Below are positions 1-10,958 of a DNA stretch of 64,000 nucleotides, one piece after another. The notes beneath the pieces are model-generated. The model had not been told where the DNA came from. It did not search any database and saw nothing but the letters and a program-made list of their open reading frames with translations. The translations under genes were made by a program, and so were the position numbers. Origin of the DNA: an uncultured Prochlorococcus sp. (GTDB lineage: Bacteria; Cyanobacteriota; Cyanobacteriia; PCC-6307; Cyanobiaceae); NCBI GenBank assembly GCA_902573565.1, contig CACGKI010000001.1, positions 66,038 through 130,037 of the forward strand, given 5' to 3'. Numbering within the stretch: the first letter of the stretch is position 1; every line of letters begins with the position of its first letter.

Positions 1-61
1 TGATGCTGCTAGCGTCTCGTATCCCACTTTTTGGGAAGAGCTGGCCAAACTAACTAACTAG
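1..61 (+). CDS. aroA: 3-phosphoshikimate 1-carboxyvinyltransferase (EPSP synthase), C-terminal end only
   Basis: Only the last 19 codons are in the window, read in the frame beginning at base 2 and ending with TAG at 59-61. The tail contains VSYPTFWEEL, which resembles the usual C-terminal signature of EPSP synthase (a VSYP.FW-type motif). The enzyme joins shikimate-3-phosphate and phosphoenolpyruvate in the chorismate pathway. The identification rests on this short tail alone, so it is likely but not proven. The next gene begins 13 bases downstream on the same strand, so they may be co-transcribed. Confidence 0.7.
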   Translation, partial: DAASVSYPTFWEELAKLTN

Positions 62-74
62 CCTAAAAAAGTTT

Positions 75-980
75 TTGTCTAAATTAATAGAAGTTTTAAC
101 TAAAGATGGTAGTTACTCTTTAAGAAGTGTGTTTTTTCAAGAGAACTTCCATAGTATATTGGGCGCATTAGAGGAAACAAAGTCAAAGTTTACAGCTACT
201 TCTAATTTGCAAAGATTTAAGGGCAAATCTCTTAATGTTTTGGATATATGCTTTGGTCTAGGATACAATTCCGCTTCTTTATTAGATGAATTAATTAGAC
301 AAAAATCATATTTAAATTTGTATGCATTGGAGATTGATAAAAAGCCTCTTGAATATTCGCTTAGAAATGAATCTTTCCTTAAATTATGGGATCCAAAAGT
401 CAAAAAAATATTTGAATCTCTTTATCGAAAAGATTACTTTGAGGATCAATTTTTTAAATGCAGTATTTTGTGGGGTGATGCTAGAAAAAAAATCAATATT
501 ATTCCTTCCTCTATTAAATTCGATCTGATTTATTTAGATGGTTTTTCTCCTCAAAAATGCCCACAATTATGGACGATTGAATTTTTATCCAAAGTCACAG
601 AAAATCTCAATCCTTATGGTTATTTAATAACTTATTCTTCATCAGCGGCAGTAAGAAAAACCCTAAGAAATCTTGGATTAGAAATTTTTACTATTAAGCC
701 AAGTTTTAAAAACAGACCTTTTTGGAGTCAGGGAACTGTCGCAATATCAAAATTTGATAAGAATAAATTAAAACCTAATTTCAATTTTGAAAAGTTATCT
801 CTAATGGAAGAAGAACATCTCTTAACTAAAGCTAGTATTCCATATAGAGATCAAGATTTGAACTCAAGTAAAGAAGATATAATCAGGAGAAGATTAGATG
901 AACAATTATTCTCAAATCTATTATCTACAAATAAATGGAGAGAGAAGTGGGGAATGACGAAGTTATCCTTTAAGAGTTAG
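75..980 (+). CDS. MnmC-like SAM-dependent methyltransferase (DUF752 family)
   Basis: A 301-residue protein with a SAM-binding motif I ([12 protein letters not shown], about residues 55-66) and a later [14 protein letters not shown] segment. Both are typical of the MnmC methyltransferase domain, which makes the last methylation in 5-methylaminomethyl-2-thiouridine of tRNA wobble uridines. Bifunctional MnmC also has an FAD-dependent oxidase domain. That domain is absent here, so this is the stand-alone methyltransferase form seen in cyanobacteria. The start is TTG at 75, because no ATG lies upstream in frame after aroA and the conserved N-terminal region begins soon after. It sits just downstream of aroA and 25 bases before glmU. 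Substrate assignment is by family only. Confidence 0.75.
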   Translation: MSKLIEVLTKDGSYSLRSVFFQENFHSILGALEETKSKFTATSNLQRFKGKSLNVLDICFGLGYNSASLLDELIRQKSYLNLYALEIDKKPLEYSLRNESFLKLWDPKVKKIFESLYRKDYFEDQFFKCSILWGDARKKINIIPSSIKFDLIYLDGFSPQKCPQLWTIEFLSKVTENLNPYGYLITYSSSAAVRKTLRNLGLEIFTIKPSFKNRPFWSQGTVAISKFDKNKLKPNFNFEKLSLMEEEHLLTKASIPYRDQDLNSSKEDIIRRRLDEQLFSNLLSTNKWREKWGMTKLSFKS

Positions 981-1005
981 ATTTAAAATAGGATTTCAAA
1001 TAAAC

Positions 1006-2367
1006 ATGTTAAGTGTTGCAATATTAGCCGCAGGCAAGGGCACTAGAATGGAAAGCTCATTGCCAAAAGTTTTACATAAAATTTCTGGCAAAAGTCTTCT
1101 ACAAAGAGTAATTGATTCATGTATCGAATTAAAGCCCGATAAGATTTTCGTAATTACTGGACACAAATCAAAAGAAGTAGAAAAGTCAATCCCAAACGAT
1201 AAAAAAATCCATGTTGTTGTTCAAGAACCTCAATCAGGAACCGGTCATGCTATCCAGGTACTTTGTAAAGAAGTAAAAAAACATGAAGGAAAACTTTTGG
1301 TACTAAACGGCGATGTGCCACTCATTAGGCCTAGCACTCTAAAGAGACTTTTGTATTTACACGATTCAAAAAATGCTGATGTTTCTTTAATTACTACAAA
1401 GAAAACAAATCCTCATGGATATGGCAGAGTTTTTTTGAAGGGGAGTTTTATAGACAGAATTGTTGAAGAAAAAGATTGCAATGATCTAGAAAGAGAAAAT
1501 CCCTTAATCAATGCAGGTGTTTACTGTTTTAACTGGGGTAACTTATCAGAAATAATTAACACCTTGCAAAGCAATAATAATCAAAAAGAGATTTACTTAA
1601 CAGATACAATATCTCTGCTAAAAAATTCCTCAAGTCTCGAGGTAGAGGATAATGGAGAGCTTCAAGGAATTAATAACAGAATTCAACTGTCAGAATGCGA
1701 GGAATGTATTCAGAATTCAATTAAAGAAAAACACATGCTTAATGGTGTAACTTTTATAAATAAAGCAAGTTGTTCAATTAGTGAAGAAGCTGAAATTAAT
1801 AAGGATGTAATCATAGAGGCTAATACACATATAAGAGGAAATACGAAAATAAATAGTCATTGCATTATTGGTCCAAATACTTTTATTGAGAATTCTAATG
1901 TGGGATTAAATTGTGAAATTTTAAACTCTACTGTTTATGATTCTCAGATAATGGATCATATAAAAATTGGCCCTTATAGTCATATAAGACCTAATTCCAA
2001 AATATCTTCCCATAGCAAAATAGGTAATTTTGTTGAGATCAAAAATAGTCAACTAGAGGAAGAATCTAAAGTAAACCATCTAAGTTATATTGGTGATTCT
2101 ATTATTGGAAGATCTACAAATATTGGAGCAGGCACTATTACTGCAAATTTTGATGGACAGAAAAAACATCAAACAAAAATTGGCAAAAATTCCAGTATTG
2201 GAGCAAACACAGTTTTTGTAGCACCAATAAATCTAGGGGAATCAGTAACAACAGGTGCTGGTTCAGTGATCACAAAAGACTCTAAAGATAATTCATTAGC
2301 GATCTCAAGAACTAAGCAAGTAAATATAGAGAATTGGAAAAAAAGAAATCCTGATTTAGTTAATTAA
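1006..2367 (+). CDS. glmU: Bifunctional UDP-N-acetylglucosamine pyrophosphorylase / glucosamine-1-phosphate N-acetyltransferase
   Basis: The 453 residues match the usual GlmU length. The N-terminal uridylyltransferase domain opens with [18 protein letters not shown] (residues 7-24), the nucleotide-binding signature. It is followed by a left-handed beta-helix of hexapeptide repeats from about residue 240 that ends with the acetyltransferase region ([21 protein letters not shown]). The enzyme makes UDP-GlcNAc for peptidoglycan and lipopolysaccharide in the cytosol. Its 3' end overlaps the convergent murF gene by 12 bases. Nothing unusual is visible. Confidence 0.97.
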   Translation: MLSVAILAAGKGTRMESSLPKVLHKISGKSLLQRVIDSCIELKPDKIFVITGHKSKEVEKSIPNDKKIHVVVQEPQSGTGHAIQVLCKEVKKHEGKLLVLNGDVPLIRPSTLKRLLYLHDSKNADVSLITTKKTNPHGYGRVFLKGSFIDRIVEEKDCNDLERENPLINAGVYCFNWGNLSEIINTLQSNNNQKEIYLTDTISLLKNSSSLEVEDNGELQGINNRIQLSECEECIQNSIKEKHMLNGVTFINKASCSISEEAEINKDVIIEANTHIRGNTKINSHCIIGPNTFIENSNVGLNCEILNSTVYDSQIMDHIKIGPYSHIRPNSKISSHSKIGNFVEIKNSQLEEESKVNHLSYIGDSIIGRSTNIGAGTITANFDGQKKHQTKIGKNSSIGANTVFVAPINLGESVTTGAGSVITKDSKDNSLAISRTKQVNIENWKKRNPDLVN

Positions 2368-3729
2368 TTCAATAATTTTTTCAAGTTGCCAACATCTGCT
2401 CCCTTTTATAAGAATAGAATCACCTTTTTTTGTAGATTTGTTTATCTCTTGAGGTACATCTTTAATATTATTTAAAACTAAGAATTTATTCTTATCTTTT
2501 AGATAATTGGAGTAAATTTTTTCATTTTCTTTATCGCAAATAAATAAACACTTTTCTATTTCCGAATTATTTATTAAGTTGAATATTTCTTTATGATATT
2601 TTTCAGATTCATCTCCCAATTCTTGCATACTTCCAAATATGAAAAATTTATTTCTCGGTTTTTCAAGTAGGTTTTTAATACATGCTTTTACTGACTCCGG
2701 CGAAGCGTTATATGATTCATCATATATTGTTGTTTTAACTGATTTAAGAATTTTATTCCTTCCACCTAAAGTTACAAAATCAAATTTATTAAAACTTGCA
2801 AAATCAATGCCTAGCTCTTTAGCAACTGCATAAGCAAATAAGAAATTCGAAGCATTGTGAAACCCCTCTGATGAAATTTCAAAGATATTTTCTTCAATTA
2901 ATATTGTTTTATTCGAAGGATTATAAAATCCTCGCAAACTATCATCTTTTTTGAAACTCTCCTTTTGATTTTCTATATTTATTAGCTTTACTTTAATAAC
3001 TCTACCTTTCCAATATTCTTTTAAAGTTTTTTCTAGGAATGGATCATTTGCTGGAATTATTACAACTCCTTCTGGATTTAAGAACTTACTAATTTCACAC
3101 TTTGCATAAGTAATATTTTTTTTTGAACCTAACAATCCAATATGAGCTGTACCAATGTTAGTAATAACTGCAATATCGGGTTCACTATATTTAGATAAAT
3201 TTTCGATCTGTCCAAGACCTCTCATCCCCATCTCAAGAACTAAAGCTTTATCTTTTATATCTGTAGCGAGAATAGTAAGAGCAACTCCAAACTCATTATT
3301 GAAATTTGAATGGGATAATTTAATTCTTCCAAGTTTTTTTAAAACTCCACCAATCATTTCTTTTGTTGTTGTTTTACCCACTGAACCAGTTACAGCGATA
3401 ATAGGGATATTTAATTTTTTTCTTTTTAGCAATGCTAATTTTTGAAATGCTTCTAATGTGTCATTTACAACCCAATAAGGAAAATTACTAGGGAGTAATC
3501 TCTGCATCCCTTTTTTAATTACTACTGATTTAACTCCTTTATCTAAAACATCTGGAAGAAAACTATGCCCGTCAAAATTTTTACCCTTTATAGCTATAAA
3601 AAGATCATTTTTTAATAAAGTTCTACTATTAATACTTATATTTTTAAAACTTAGAGAATCTCTTTCCCCCACGCTCAGATTTTTAATATCCCCCAAAACA
3701 TTGTTTAATTCTGATAAAGAGAATTCCAT
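2356..3729 (-). CDS. murF: UDP-N-acetylmuramoyl-tripeptide--D-alanyl-D-alanine ligase
   Basis: A 457-residue Mur ligase. The ATP-binding P-loop [10 protein letters not shown] is at residues 114-123, followed by the central-domain segment HSNFNNEFG and a C-terminal domain with [12 protein letters not shown], typical of MurF. It adds D-Ala-D-Ala to the UDP-MurNAc-tripeptide, the last cytoplasmic step before lipid I. It lies 12 bases after glgA on the same strand and overlaps the convergent glmU tail. Co-transcription with glgA is likely from spacing. The functional pairing with glmU is only metabolic. Confidence 0.96.
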   Translation of the reverse strand: MEFSLSELNNVLGDIKNLSVGERDSLSFKNISINSRTLLKNDLFIAIKGKNFDGHSFLPDVLDKGVKSVVIKKGMQRLLPSNFPYWVVNDTLEAFQKLALLKRKKLNIPIIAVTGSVGKTTTKEMIGGVLKKLGRIKLSHSNFNNEFGVALTILATDIKDKALVLEMGMRGLGQIENLSKYSEPDIAVITNIGTAHIGLLGSKKNITYAKCEISKFLNPEGVVIIPANDPFLEKTLKEYWKGRVIKVKLINIENQKESFKKDDSLRGFYNPSNKTILIEENIFEISSEGFHNASNFLFAYAVAKELGIDFASFNKFDFVTLGGRNKILKSVKTTIYDESYNASPESVKACIKNLLEKPRNKFFIFGSMQELGDESEKYHKEIFNLINNSEIEKCLFICDKENEKIYSNYLKDKNKFLVLNNIKDVPQEINKSTKKGDSILIKGSRCWQLEKIIELIN

Positions 3730-3741
3730 TAAAAAATTAAG

Positions 3742-5193
3742 TCATACTTTTTTTAAAGATGGATCAGCCGATTGTCCATAAGAGAATTTTTCAACTTCAG
3801 CAAAATCAGGAGATGGTTCTTTTATTCCACAAACATCTTTGTACATAATTTCGTATTCGAGTGCAGATCTTTGCCAACTAAACTCTTGGCTCATTGCTCT
3901 TTTTTGCAATAATTCCCAACTATCTTTATGCCTAAAGGCCTCCCAAGACCTTACTAAAGATGTATAGAAATCTATAGGTTCAAAGCGATCAAAGCAAAAA
4001 CCTGTGCCACTATTATTTTCTGGATCATGAGGTAAAACTGTGTCAACAAGACCTCCTACTCGCCTTACTATAGGAATAGAACCATACCTCATAGCAAGTA
4101 GTTGACTAATACCACAAGGTTCGAATCTACTTGGCATTAAAAATGCATCAGATCCACCATATATAAGTCTTGATAAAGAATCATCATAGGTAAGAAATAC
4201 AGAAAATCTTCCTGGATAATCTAATGCAAGTTGCCATAATCCTGACTCTAAATATCTATCTCCAGTCCCTAAAACAGCTATTTGCGAATCTGTATATGCT
4301 AAAAGTCTTCTTGAAACTTGTAGAAGTAAGTCAACCCCTTTCTGATCAACCAACCTACTGACCATACCTAAAAGATATTTTTCAGGATTAACTTCGAGAC
4401 CCATTTCTCTCTGCAGAATTTTTTTATTTTCTAGCCTACTTTCTAAATTCTTAATACTAAATTTTGCAGGTAAAACTGGATCTTTGGCTGGATTCCATTC
4501 ATCAAGATCTATACCATTAAGAATTCCCCTTAATTTACCAGAAATGTAATTAAGTAATCCTTCAAGGCTTTCTCCGTATTCATGGGTTTTAATTTCATCT
4601 GCATAGGTCGGAGAAACAGCATTGACCCTATCTGCATATAACATTGCCGCAGCCATTGTATGGTCTCCATGCATATACCAAGGACACCAAGTCATTTTTT
4701 CAAGTTTCCATCTCCAAGGACCTTGGTATTTTAAATTATGAATTGTGAAGACAGTACTAATTTCTGGGTCCTGATGCATCCACACAGGAATCATTCCAGT
4801 GTGCCAATCATGGCAATGGAGAACTTGAGGTTTCCAACAATTCCAGGCAAATTCTGCAGTGGCACTAGCAAAAAATGTAAAACGCCAGTCCTCATTTTCG
4901 CCTCCATATATTTGGTCAGAGTCAAATGTTGGATGGCCCACTAGGTAAATGACATAACTATGAATGGGATGTTTTGCTTCATATACAGCAAAATCAGTGC
5001 CCATTGTGTTTGCTCTAAAAACTGGTTCATTCGATATCTCTAAATAACTCCACAATTTTCCATATCCTGGAATTATTACCCTTACATCGTGACCAAGTTT
5101 TATCAAAGATGGAGGTAACGAACCAACCACATCTCCCATACCTCCAACTTTGATCATTGGAGCACATTCAGCAGCGGCAAGAAGAATTCTCAT
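3742..5193 (-). CDS. glgA: Glycogen synthase (ADP-glucose:glucan glucosyltransferase)
   Basis: A 483-residue GT5 family enzyme. It begins [20 protein letters not shown], the hallmark N-terminus with the KVGG nucleotide-sugar binding motif at residues 15-18. The C-terminal GT-B domain has [11 protein letters not shown] and [10 protein letters not shown]. It extends glycogen with ADP-glucose. The branching enzyme glgB is in the same window at 32.5 kb but is not linked. It lies 35 bases downstream of menB on the same strand and immediately upstream of murF. ATG start. Confidence 0.97.
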   Translation of the reverse strand: MRILLAAAECAPMIKVGGMGDVVGSLPPSLIKLGHDVRVIIPGYGKLWSYLEISNEPVFRANTMGTDFAVYEAKHPIHSYVIYLVGHPTFDSDQIYGGENEDWRFTFFASATAEFAWNCWKPQVLHCHDWHTGMIPVWMHQDPEISTVFTIHNLKYQGPWRWKLEKMTWCPWYMHGDHTMAAAMLYADRVNAVSPTYADEIKTHEYGESLEGLLNYISGKLRGILNGIDLDEWNPAKDPVLPAKFSIKNLESRLENKKILQREMGLEVNPEKYLLGMVSRLVDQKGVDLLLQVSRRLLAYTDSQIAVLGTGDRYLESGLWQLALDYPGRFSVFLTYDDSLSRLIYGGSDAFLMPSRFEPCGISQLLAMRYGSIPIVRRVGGLVDTVLPHDPENNSGTGFCFDRFEPIDFYTSLVRSWEAFRHKDSWELLQKRAMSQEFSWQRSALEYEIMYKDVCGIKEPSPDFAEVEKFSYGQSADPSLKKV

Positions 5194-5228
5194 TAATAAT
5201 TATTTAGAATGTTCTTTTGAAAAATAAA

Positions 5229-6086
5229 CTAGGGTGTCCACTTATAGTCAGAAAAATCTGCTGGACGCTTTTCAAGAAAGGCATCTCTACCTTCTTGAGC
5301 TTCTTCAGTCGAATAGAATAATTGAGTTGTGTATCCAGATAATTCTTGAATACCCGCAATTCCATCATTCTCCGCATTGAATGAAGCTTTAAGAATACGA
5401 ATAGCAGTTGGACTATTTCGTAAGATCTCTCTTGCCCAGATTACACCCTCAGCTTCTAATTCTTCAATCTTTGTAATTGCATTTATCAAGCCCATCGTCA
5501 GAGCTTCCTTGGAATTATATTTTCTACATAAAAACCAAATTTCTTTTGCTTTTCTTTGACCAACAAGTCTTGCTAAATAACTAGATCCAAAACCCGCATC
5601 AAAACTACCAACTCTTGGACCTGTTTGACCAAATATTGCATTTTCAGAGGCGATACTGAGATCACAAATTAAATGAAGTACCTGACCTCCTCCAATTGCA
5701 AAACCAGGAACTAAGGCAATAACCACTTTAGGCAAAGTTCTTATTAATCTTTGAAGTTCAAGTACATTTAATCTCTGCTTACCTTCATCATTTTTGTAAC
5801 CATTTTCACCTCTTACACTCTGATCACCTCCAGAGCAAAAAGAATAAATACCTTTCTTATCAGGTCCCGCACCTGTAAAGAGAACTACTCCAATAGTTTC
5901 ATCATTTCTGACTATATTAAATGCGTTAATGAGTTCATCTACAGTTTGTGGCCTAAATGCATTTCTTTTTTCAGGCCGATTAATTGCAATTCTCGCAATT
6001 CCCTCATCTGATTTATGGAATAATATATCCTCATAAGATTTGTATTCTGACCAATTTAAAGTTGTTTTACCAGGTAATACTTGCAT
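5229..6086 (-). CDS. menB: 1,4-dihydroxy-2-naphthoyl-CoA synthase
   Basis: A 285-residue crotonase-fold protein. It has [18 protein letters not shown], the [10 protein letters not shown] oxyanion-hole region, [13 protein letters not shown] and the [22 protein letters not shown] segment specific to MenB. The protein ends with the conserved [13 protein letters not shown]-type tail. It closes the naphthoquinone ring in phylloquinone (vitamin K1) synthesis, which supplies the photosystem I electron carrier. menD lies 35 bases upstream on the same strand, so two steps of the pathway are clustered and probably co-transcribed. Confidence 0.97.
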   Translation of the reverse strand: MQVLPGKTTLNWSEYKSYEDILFHKSDEGIARIAINRPEKRNAFRPQTVDELINAFNIVRNDETIGVVLFTGAGPDKKGIYSFCSGGDQSVRGENGYKNDEGKQRLNVLELQRLIRTLPKVVIALVPGFAIGGGQVLHLICDLSIASENAIFGQTGPRVGSFDAGFGSSYLARLVGQRKAKEIWFLCRKYNSKEALTMGLINAITKIEELEAEGVIWAREILRNSPTAIRILKASFNAENDGIAGIQELSGYTTQLFYSTEEAQEGRDAFLEKRPADFSDYKWTP

Positions 6087-6121
6087 GAAACCTAATTATT
6101 TAAAGATAGAAAATGATAAAT

Positions 6122-7885
6122 TTAACTGCCAATTATTTTTTCTAGCAGTGCATTTTTTTCACAAATTTCATTTTCTGGATCAATATCAACTTTAATTATT
6201 ACAGATTTCTGGATAGAAATGCTCCAATCGAATGTCTCTCGTAATTTTTTAAAATTTGTCACACTTTTAAATTTTACTTGATATCCCTCTGCAAGTTTTG
6301 GCCAGTTAATTTCTTTTGGCATAAGAAAAAGTTTTTTTAATTCATCTTTTTTTAAATTTTCTTTATAAATACGATTAAATATATTTCCGCCATTATTATT
6401 TATAAGAAGAATTGTTAATTTCGTATTGATTGAATTTTCAATCAGCCAACCGTTTATATCATGAATAAAAGCCAAATCTCCAGTGACGAGAAGTAGAGGA
6501 TTTTTAATTCTAGAAATACCTAATGCAAGAGATAAAGTACCATCTATGCCAGAAGCTCCCCTAAAGCTGAAACAATTTCTTGTTAAAGTACCATTCTCAG
6601 AAAATGTAAGCCAATCTCTAATCGGGCTGCTCGCGGAGAGCATTATAGGATTTTCAGCTGGCCAAAGTTTTGGAACAAGATTTGCAAGCATATACTCAGT
6701 AATTTGATTTTCTTGAGTTATTTCCCCTTTTAAAATTTCTTTAATATGCTCGCCTTCCTTTATTAGATCTAGAGCCATCTTAGTAAGAGACTTTTTGTTT
6801 TTTTCGTCAATTGATAATTCATCTATCAATAGAGTAATAAAATTTGACAGCCCATAATCATATTCAAATGATTTTTTTATAGGGTCCAATTTTCTAAAGT
6901 TTTTTTCTTTTATAAGAATCTGTATCCCTTCAAAGTTTATTAAAAACTTCTCCAAATCTATTGAGGATGACATAGGTCCAAGCCTCAAAAGTTGATGACA
7001 ATTTATTGAATTTTTATTTTTTCTTAAGACTAATTCCCAATTCACAACTAATCCTCTCAAATCAGAATAAACTCCTGAAACAGGGTCAGCAAATACGGGC
7101 CAACCAGTAATTTCTTGTAATCGTTCTAATGATTTATTGAAAGAATTTAAATCACTTATGGAACCTTGATAGGGACCTACCAAAATAATTCCGGATTCAT
7201 TTAAATTTAAACTTTTTGAAATTTCCAAGAATTTGTTTTTATCAGACTTTATTTCAACTTTCTGAAATATATATTTTTTCTTTAAATATATTTTCTCAAA
7301 AATCTCTAAAACATTTTTTTTATTTAAAAATGAAATCCCTAAAGGCTTATCAATAGGAATATTTAAATGAATAGGACCAGGGAAGGTTGATATTTGTCTC
7401 TCAATAATTCGAACTAAATTCAAGATTTCATTTTCTTGTGTTTCATGAAGTCCATCTAGATTTGTACTTAAAACCCTTCTACATACTGAACTCAAAAAAT
7501 CTTCTTGATTTACTGTTTGATTAGCGCCACAATCTTTTAATCTTAAGGGTCTATCAGCAGTAAGAAATATAATTCCTTTACAAGATCGGTCTGCCTCAAC
7601 TGCTGCTGGCAATAAGTTACTTACGGCAGTTCCAGAAGTGGTAATAACTAAAGAAAGATTGCCTGATGCGGCAGAAATCCCGAGAGAGTGGAATCCCGCA
7701 GATCTCTCATCTATTGAATTAAAAATATTTACCAGTCCTAATTTATTTAATTCTCCAGCAGCTATCGCTAAAGGGGCTGATCTACTACCTGGACATAGTA
7801 TTAAATTTTGAACTCCTATTTTTATGAGAAGATTCAAAAGTTGTAAACTTCTAAGAAAATTTTTGCATTCAACAGATGATGTCAT
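6122..7885 (-). CDS. menD: 2-succinyl-5-enolpyruvyl-6-hydroxy-3-cyclohexene-1-carboxylate synthase
   Basis: A 587-residue thiamine-diphosphate enzyme. The N-terminal Pyr domain contains [13 protein letters not shown] and the [13 protein letters not shown] segment with the activating Glu. The C-terminal PP domain has [12 protein letters not shown] followed by NNNGGNIFN, the ThDP/Mg-binding motif. It condenses isochorismate with 2-oxoglutarate in phylloquinone synthesis. It is the first gene of a menD-menB-glgA-murF run on the minus strand, and its ATG is 50 bases from the divergent lepB start. Confidence 0.97.
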   Translation of the reverse strand: MTSSVECKNFLRSLQLLNLLIKIGVQNLILCPGSRSAPLAIAAGELNKLGLVNIFNSIDERSAGFHSLGISAASGNLSLVITTSGTAVSNLLPAAVEADRSCKGIIFLTADRPLRLKDCGANQTVNQEDFLSSVCRRVLSTNLDGLHETQENEILNLVRIIERQISTFPGPIHLNIPIDKPLGISFLNKKNVLEIFEKIYLKKKYIFQKVEIKSDKNKFLEISKSLNLNESGIILVGPYQGSISDLNSFNKSLERLQEITGWPVFADPVSGVYSDLRGLVVNWELVLRKNKNSINCHQLLRLGPMSSSIDLEKFLINFEGIQILIKEKNFRKLDPIKKSFEYDYGLSNFITLLIDELSIDEKNKKSLTKMALDLIKEGEHIKEILKGEITQENQITEYMLANLVPKLWPAENPIMLSASSPIRDWLTFSENGTLTRNCFSFRGASGIDGTLSLALGISRIKNPLLLVTGDLAFIHDINGWLIENSINTKLTILLINNNGGNIFNRIYKENLKKDELKKLFLMPKEINWPKLAEGYQVKFKSVTNFKKLRETFDWSISIQKSVIIKVDIDPENEICEKNALLEKIIGS

Positions 7886-7935
7886 AATTTATATAAATGC
7901 TTTGGGATTTTCCTTATAACTGAATTAAATAAAAC

Positions 7936-8520
7936 ATGTCTACAACTCAAGAAAAAAGAAATTCAATACTAAAGGATTTTAAAAATCTTTTAATCTGGAT
8001 ATCCATAGCTTTAATTATACGATGGCAGGTTATAGAGCCTAGATGGATCCCATCTGGTTCAATGCTTCCAACTCTTCAAATACAAGATAAAATTCTTGTT
8101 GAGAAAGTAACCCCCAAAATCACATCCAAATCAAATCTTTCAAAATTAAAAAATAAAATAGTTGTTTTTAACGTTCCGGAACAACTAATTAATGCTGGTT
8201 ATGAAGCAGATACTGCACTAATAAAAAGAGTAATTGGAATACCTGGAGATAAGGTAGAAGTAAGAGACGGTAACCTTTACTTAAATGATATCGCTCAAAA
8301 AAATTATTTTTTTGACCAAAATATTAATTATTCTGTAGGGCCTTTTATTGTCCCAGAAGAGTCATTATGGGTAATGGGAGATAATAGAAATAACAGTATG
8401 GACTCACATATTTGGGGATTCTTACCCTATAAAAAGATTATTGGTAAAGCTATTTTTAGATATTGGCCGTTTAATAAAATTGGACCTATTCGGTTCCCTG
8501 CCCTTAATAAATTAGATTAA
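7936..8520 (+). CDS. lepB: Signal peptidase I
   Basis: A 194-residue S26 serine protease. One N-terminal membrane segment lies at about residues 17-33. It is followed by WIPSGSMLPTL with the catalytic Ser42, the general-base Lys97 in ALIKRVIGIPGDKVEV, and the conserved GDNRNNSMDSHIWG box at about 148-161. It removes signal peptides from exported proteins on the periplasmic or lumenal face. The length is normal for cyanobacterial LepB. It is transcribed away from menD. Confidence 0.96.
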   Translation: MSTTQEKRNSILKDFKNLLIWISIALIIRWQVIEPRWIPSGSMLPTLQIQDKILVEKVTPKITSKSNLSKLKNKIVVFNVPEQLINAGYEADTALIKRVIGIPGDKVEVRDGNLYLNDIAQKNYFFDQNINYSVGPFIVPEESLWVMGDNRNNSMDSHIWGFLPYKKIIGKAIFRYWPFNKIGPIRFPALNKLD

Positions 8521-8565
8521 TGGGTACGTGATGTTGTAGGGTTTTTATATCTTGAAGCTGTAGAA

Positions 8566-8901
8566 ATGTTTAATCCAGAATTTCTTGCTACTGAAAATAA
8601 TGATCCAAACGATGAGAATGATTTAATCCAATATTTACAAAAACAATCTCCAGAAGTTTTGCAAAGAGTAGCAAAATCAGCTAGTGAAGATATTCAAGAA
8701 ATTATTAGACATAATGTTCAAGGACTTCTTGGAATGCTTCCTTCAGATCAATTTGATGTAAAAATAACATCTTCAAAAGACAACATTGCTAATTTATTAT
8801 CATCTGCAATGATGACAGGATATTTCTTAAGACAAATGGAGCAAAGAAAAGAGCTTGAACAAACTCTTAAAAATGATGAAAACATGTCTATTGGAGAATA
8901 G
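8566..8901 (+). CDS. DUF760 domain-containing protein
   Basis: A small acidic, soluble protein of 111 residues. Its core LIQYLQKQSPEVLQRVAKS and HNVQGLLGMLPS is typical of the cyanobacterial and plastid DUF760 family. No signal peptide or membrane segment is visible, and the molecular function is unknown. It begins 45 bases after lepB on the same strand and is convergent with the DUF4336 gene, whose stop is 3 bases away. The family call is confident. I infer no role. Confidence 0.85.
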   Translation: MFNPEFLATENNDPNDENDLIQYLQKQSPEVLQRVAKSASEDIQEIIRHNVQGLLGMLPSDQFDVKITSSKDNIANLLSSAMMTGYFLRQMEQRKELEQTLKNDENMSIGE

Positions 8902-8904
8902 TTT

Positions 8905-10077
8905 TTAAAAATTTACTTCTTCAGGAATTATTCCTAGTTCAAACAACTTTTTATATAAATCCATCAAAAATTTATTATCCTCAGGAAGTTTTTCCCACTT
9001 TTGGGAATTAATTTCATTAATTAATTTTTGACAATCTTCTACAGTGAATTTTATAGGTGCCGTAAAATGAGCTGGAATTAAATATTCCATATCTTCAAAA
9101 GACCTGATATTTTCTAACCATTTAAGTAAAACTTCTTTTGAACGCGGAAAAATTAATTTTTGTAAGACTGGTGCAATTTGAATCTTAGGCGTATCTTTTC
9201 CCATTATTTCAATAAGAGAGGATTCCCAATCTTCGTCCCATAAAAAGGGATAAATACCGAAATGTGATCTCCAATTTCTAAGATCTTTTTTGAATGAATT
9301 CTTAAATATTTTTTTTAAAGGTGGAATATTTAATTTACCTGGTTTCAAAAAAGATGAAAATAAGACTAACCTTTTCCATCCTTTTTTTCTTTGTTCAATG
9401 GAGTCAATCAAAGGTTCATCTCCTCTCTCTCTGGAGTGAAAAAGAAGTGGAGTTGGATCAAAATTAAATATCTCAGGTGGTGTGGAGTCTATTCCAACTA
9501 TTGCGTCTGTGACATGAAGAGTTTTCGAAGGATAATGGAAACAGCTTATCTCCTGATATCTTCCAAGTCCTAAATTCAATGGGCCTAGTGAAGACCATTT
9601 AAAAGAGTTTGTATATGGAGTGCCTTCCTCAAAAAGTATTCTTGATCTTTTTGATGGAATTCCTAAAAAATCTAGTGGTAGATTTATGGGAAAACTCCAT
9701 TGTCCAGGACAAAGCCAAATTTCTGCATCTTTAAAAATTCTTGAAAGAGCTGGCAGTCCGATTTTATGTTCTAGTCCAGAAGCACTAGGTAGAATTATTG
9801 TTTTTACTTTGCCGTGAATCGCAATTAATTTTTCTAACTCATTTATTAATTCTTTTGTCGGAGGCAGTGGATTTATTAGCATCAATCCATCATCAACCTT
9901 TATTACCGTCATTCTTATTGGAACCGCAACATAATAAAGCCCCTGTATTTGTTCCAAAGACCATATTTGATCAGCAATTAATTCTCTTAAAATTGTTTTC
10001 TTTTTTCCATAAGGATATAAGGGGAATAATGGCCACCAATTCCACTTTTTATTTGCAGTTTCTTCCACCACAATCAT
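8905..10077 (-). CDS. DUF4336 domain-containing protein coupled to the manganese transporter
   Basis: A 390-residue soluble protein of the DUF4336 family, whose fold resembles metallo-beta-lactamase hydrolases. Visible family features are NWWPLFPLYPYGKKK near the N-terminus, LMLINPLPPT, and TIILPSASGLEHK. The classical HxHxDH zinc motif is not present. It is the last gene of the mntC-mntA-mntB cluster, and its ATG overlaps the mntB TGA by four bases (ATGA), so translation is probably coupled. A role linked to metal supply is suggested only by this arrangement. The biochemical function is unknown. Confidence 0.8.
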   Translation of the reverse strand: MIVVEETANKKWNWWPLFPLYPYGKKKTILRELIADQIWSLEQIQGLYYVAVPIRMTVIKVDDGLMLINPLPPTKELINELEKLIAIHGKVKTIILPSASGLEHKIGLPALSRIFKDAEIWLCPGQWSFPINLPLDFLGIPSKRSRILFEEGTPYTNSFKWSSLGPLNLGLGRYQEISCFHYPSKTLHVTDAIVGIDSTPPEIFNFDPTPLLFHSRERGDEPLIDSIEQRKKGWKRLVLFSSFLKPGKLNIPPLKKIFKNSFKKDLRNWRSHFGIYPFLWDEDWESSLIEIMGKDTPKIQIAPVLQKLIFPRSKEVLLKWLENIRSFEDMEYLIPAHFTAPIKFTVEDCQKLINEINSQKWEKLPEDNKFLMDLYKKLFELGIIPEEVNF

Positions 10078-10946
10078 TTATACGCAGCAAATAATTTCTT
10101 TAACTTAAATATTCCGTATCTTGGCGCGAATAAAAAAGCAAATAAAAATATAAAAGTTTGTGCCAAGACAATTGATCCGCCTGTTTCAAGATCAAACCAA
10201 AAACTAACATAGATTCCTATTAGACTTGAAATAATTGCACTTAATATTGAAATTACTGTCATATTATCAAACTTATCCGTAAGTAAATATGCTGTTGCCC
10301 CTGGTGTAATCAACATTGCAACTACCAAAATAATTCCAACAGACTGCAAGCCAACAACAGCTGCCAAAGATAAGCATGTGAGCAGTAAATAATGAAGAAA
10401 AAATACGTTAATCCCAACTGTTTTTGCATGCCTAGGATCAAAACAATAAAGCATTAAATCTTTTCTAAAAATTGACAAAAGGATTACTACCAATACAGAA
10501 ATGAATATAGTTTGTTTTACATCTGAAAGTGATATTCCTAATGGACTACCAAAAAGAATAGAGTGAAGATCAATATTACTTTTGATCTTAGAAACCAATA
10601 CGATTCCAAGAGCGAAGAATCCAGTAAATACTAACCCAATAACAGTATCTTCCTTAACTCTAGATTTTTGCTTAATAAAACCTATCAATGCTACAGAACC
10701 AACTCCGAAAATGAACGCCCCTAGTGAAAAAGGGAGACCTAATGCATAAGCAACCACAACACCAGGCATTACCGAATGTGATACTGCATCTCCCATTAAA
10801 GCCCATCCTTTAAGAGTCAAATAACTTGATAGAAAACCACAAACAGACGCAACTAATGAACTCATAAGAAGTGCTTTTCTCATAAAGTCATGAGTCAAAG
10901 GATCAGTTATGAATGAATCTAAAGTTAAAAAAGAACAGAGCTCCAT
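10074..10946 (-). CDS. mntB: Manganese-type ABC transporter, permease subunit
   Basis: A 290-residue ABC-3 family permease with about eight to nine hydrophobic segments. The conserved ALMGDAVSHSVMPGVVVAYALG motif spans roughly residues 50-71. It forms the membrane channel for divalent metal import. The specificity is taken from the linked binding protein, which has the MntC ligand set, so manganese is preferred over zinc. The gene follows mntA by 12 bases and overlaps the following DUF4336 gene by 4 bases. ATG start. Confidence 0.88.
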   Translation of the reverse strand: MELCSFLTLDSFITDPLTHDFMRKALLMSSLVASVCGFLSSYLTLKGWALMGDAVSHSVMPGVVVAYALGLPFSLGAFIFGVGSVALIGFIKQKSRVKEDTVIGLVFTGFFALGIVLVSKIKSNIDLHSILFGSPLGISLSDVKQTIFISVLVVILLSIFRKDLMLYCFDPRHAKTVGINVFFLHYLLLTCLSLAAVVGLQSVGIILVVAMLITPGATAYLLTDKFDNMTVISILSAIISSLIGIYVSFWFDLETGGSIVLAQTFIFLFAFLFAPRYGIFKLKKLFAAYK

Positions 10947-10958
10947 ATAATTTAAAAT

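Noticed and set aside
9798-10094. A plus-strand open frame opposite the DUF4336 gene start
   Set aside because: It lies wholly in the shadow of DUF4336 and mntB, has no ribosome site and no recognisable domain. The minus-strand gene has clear family features.
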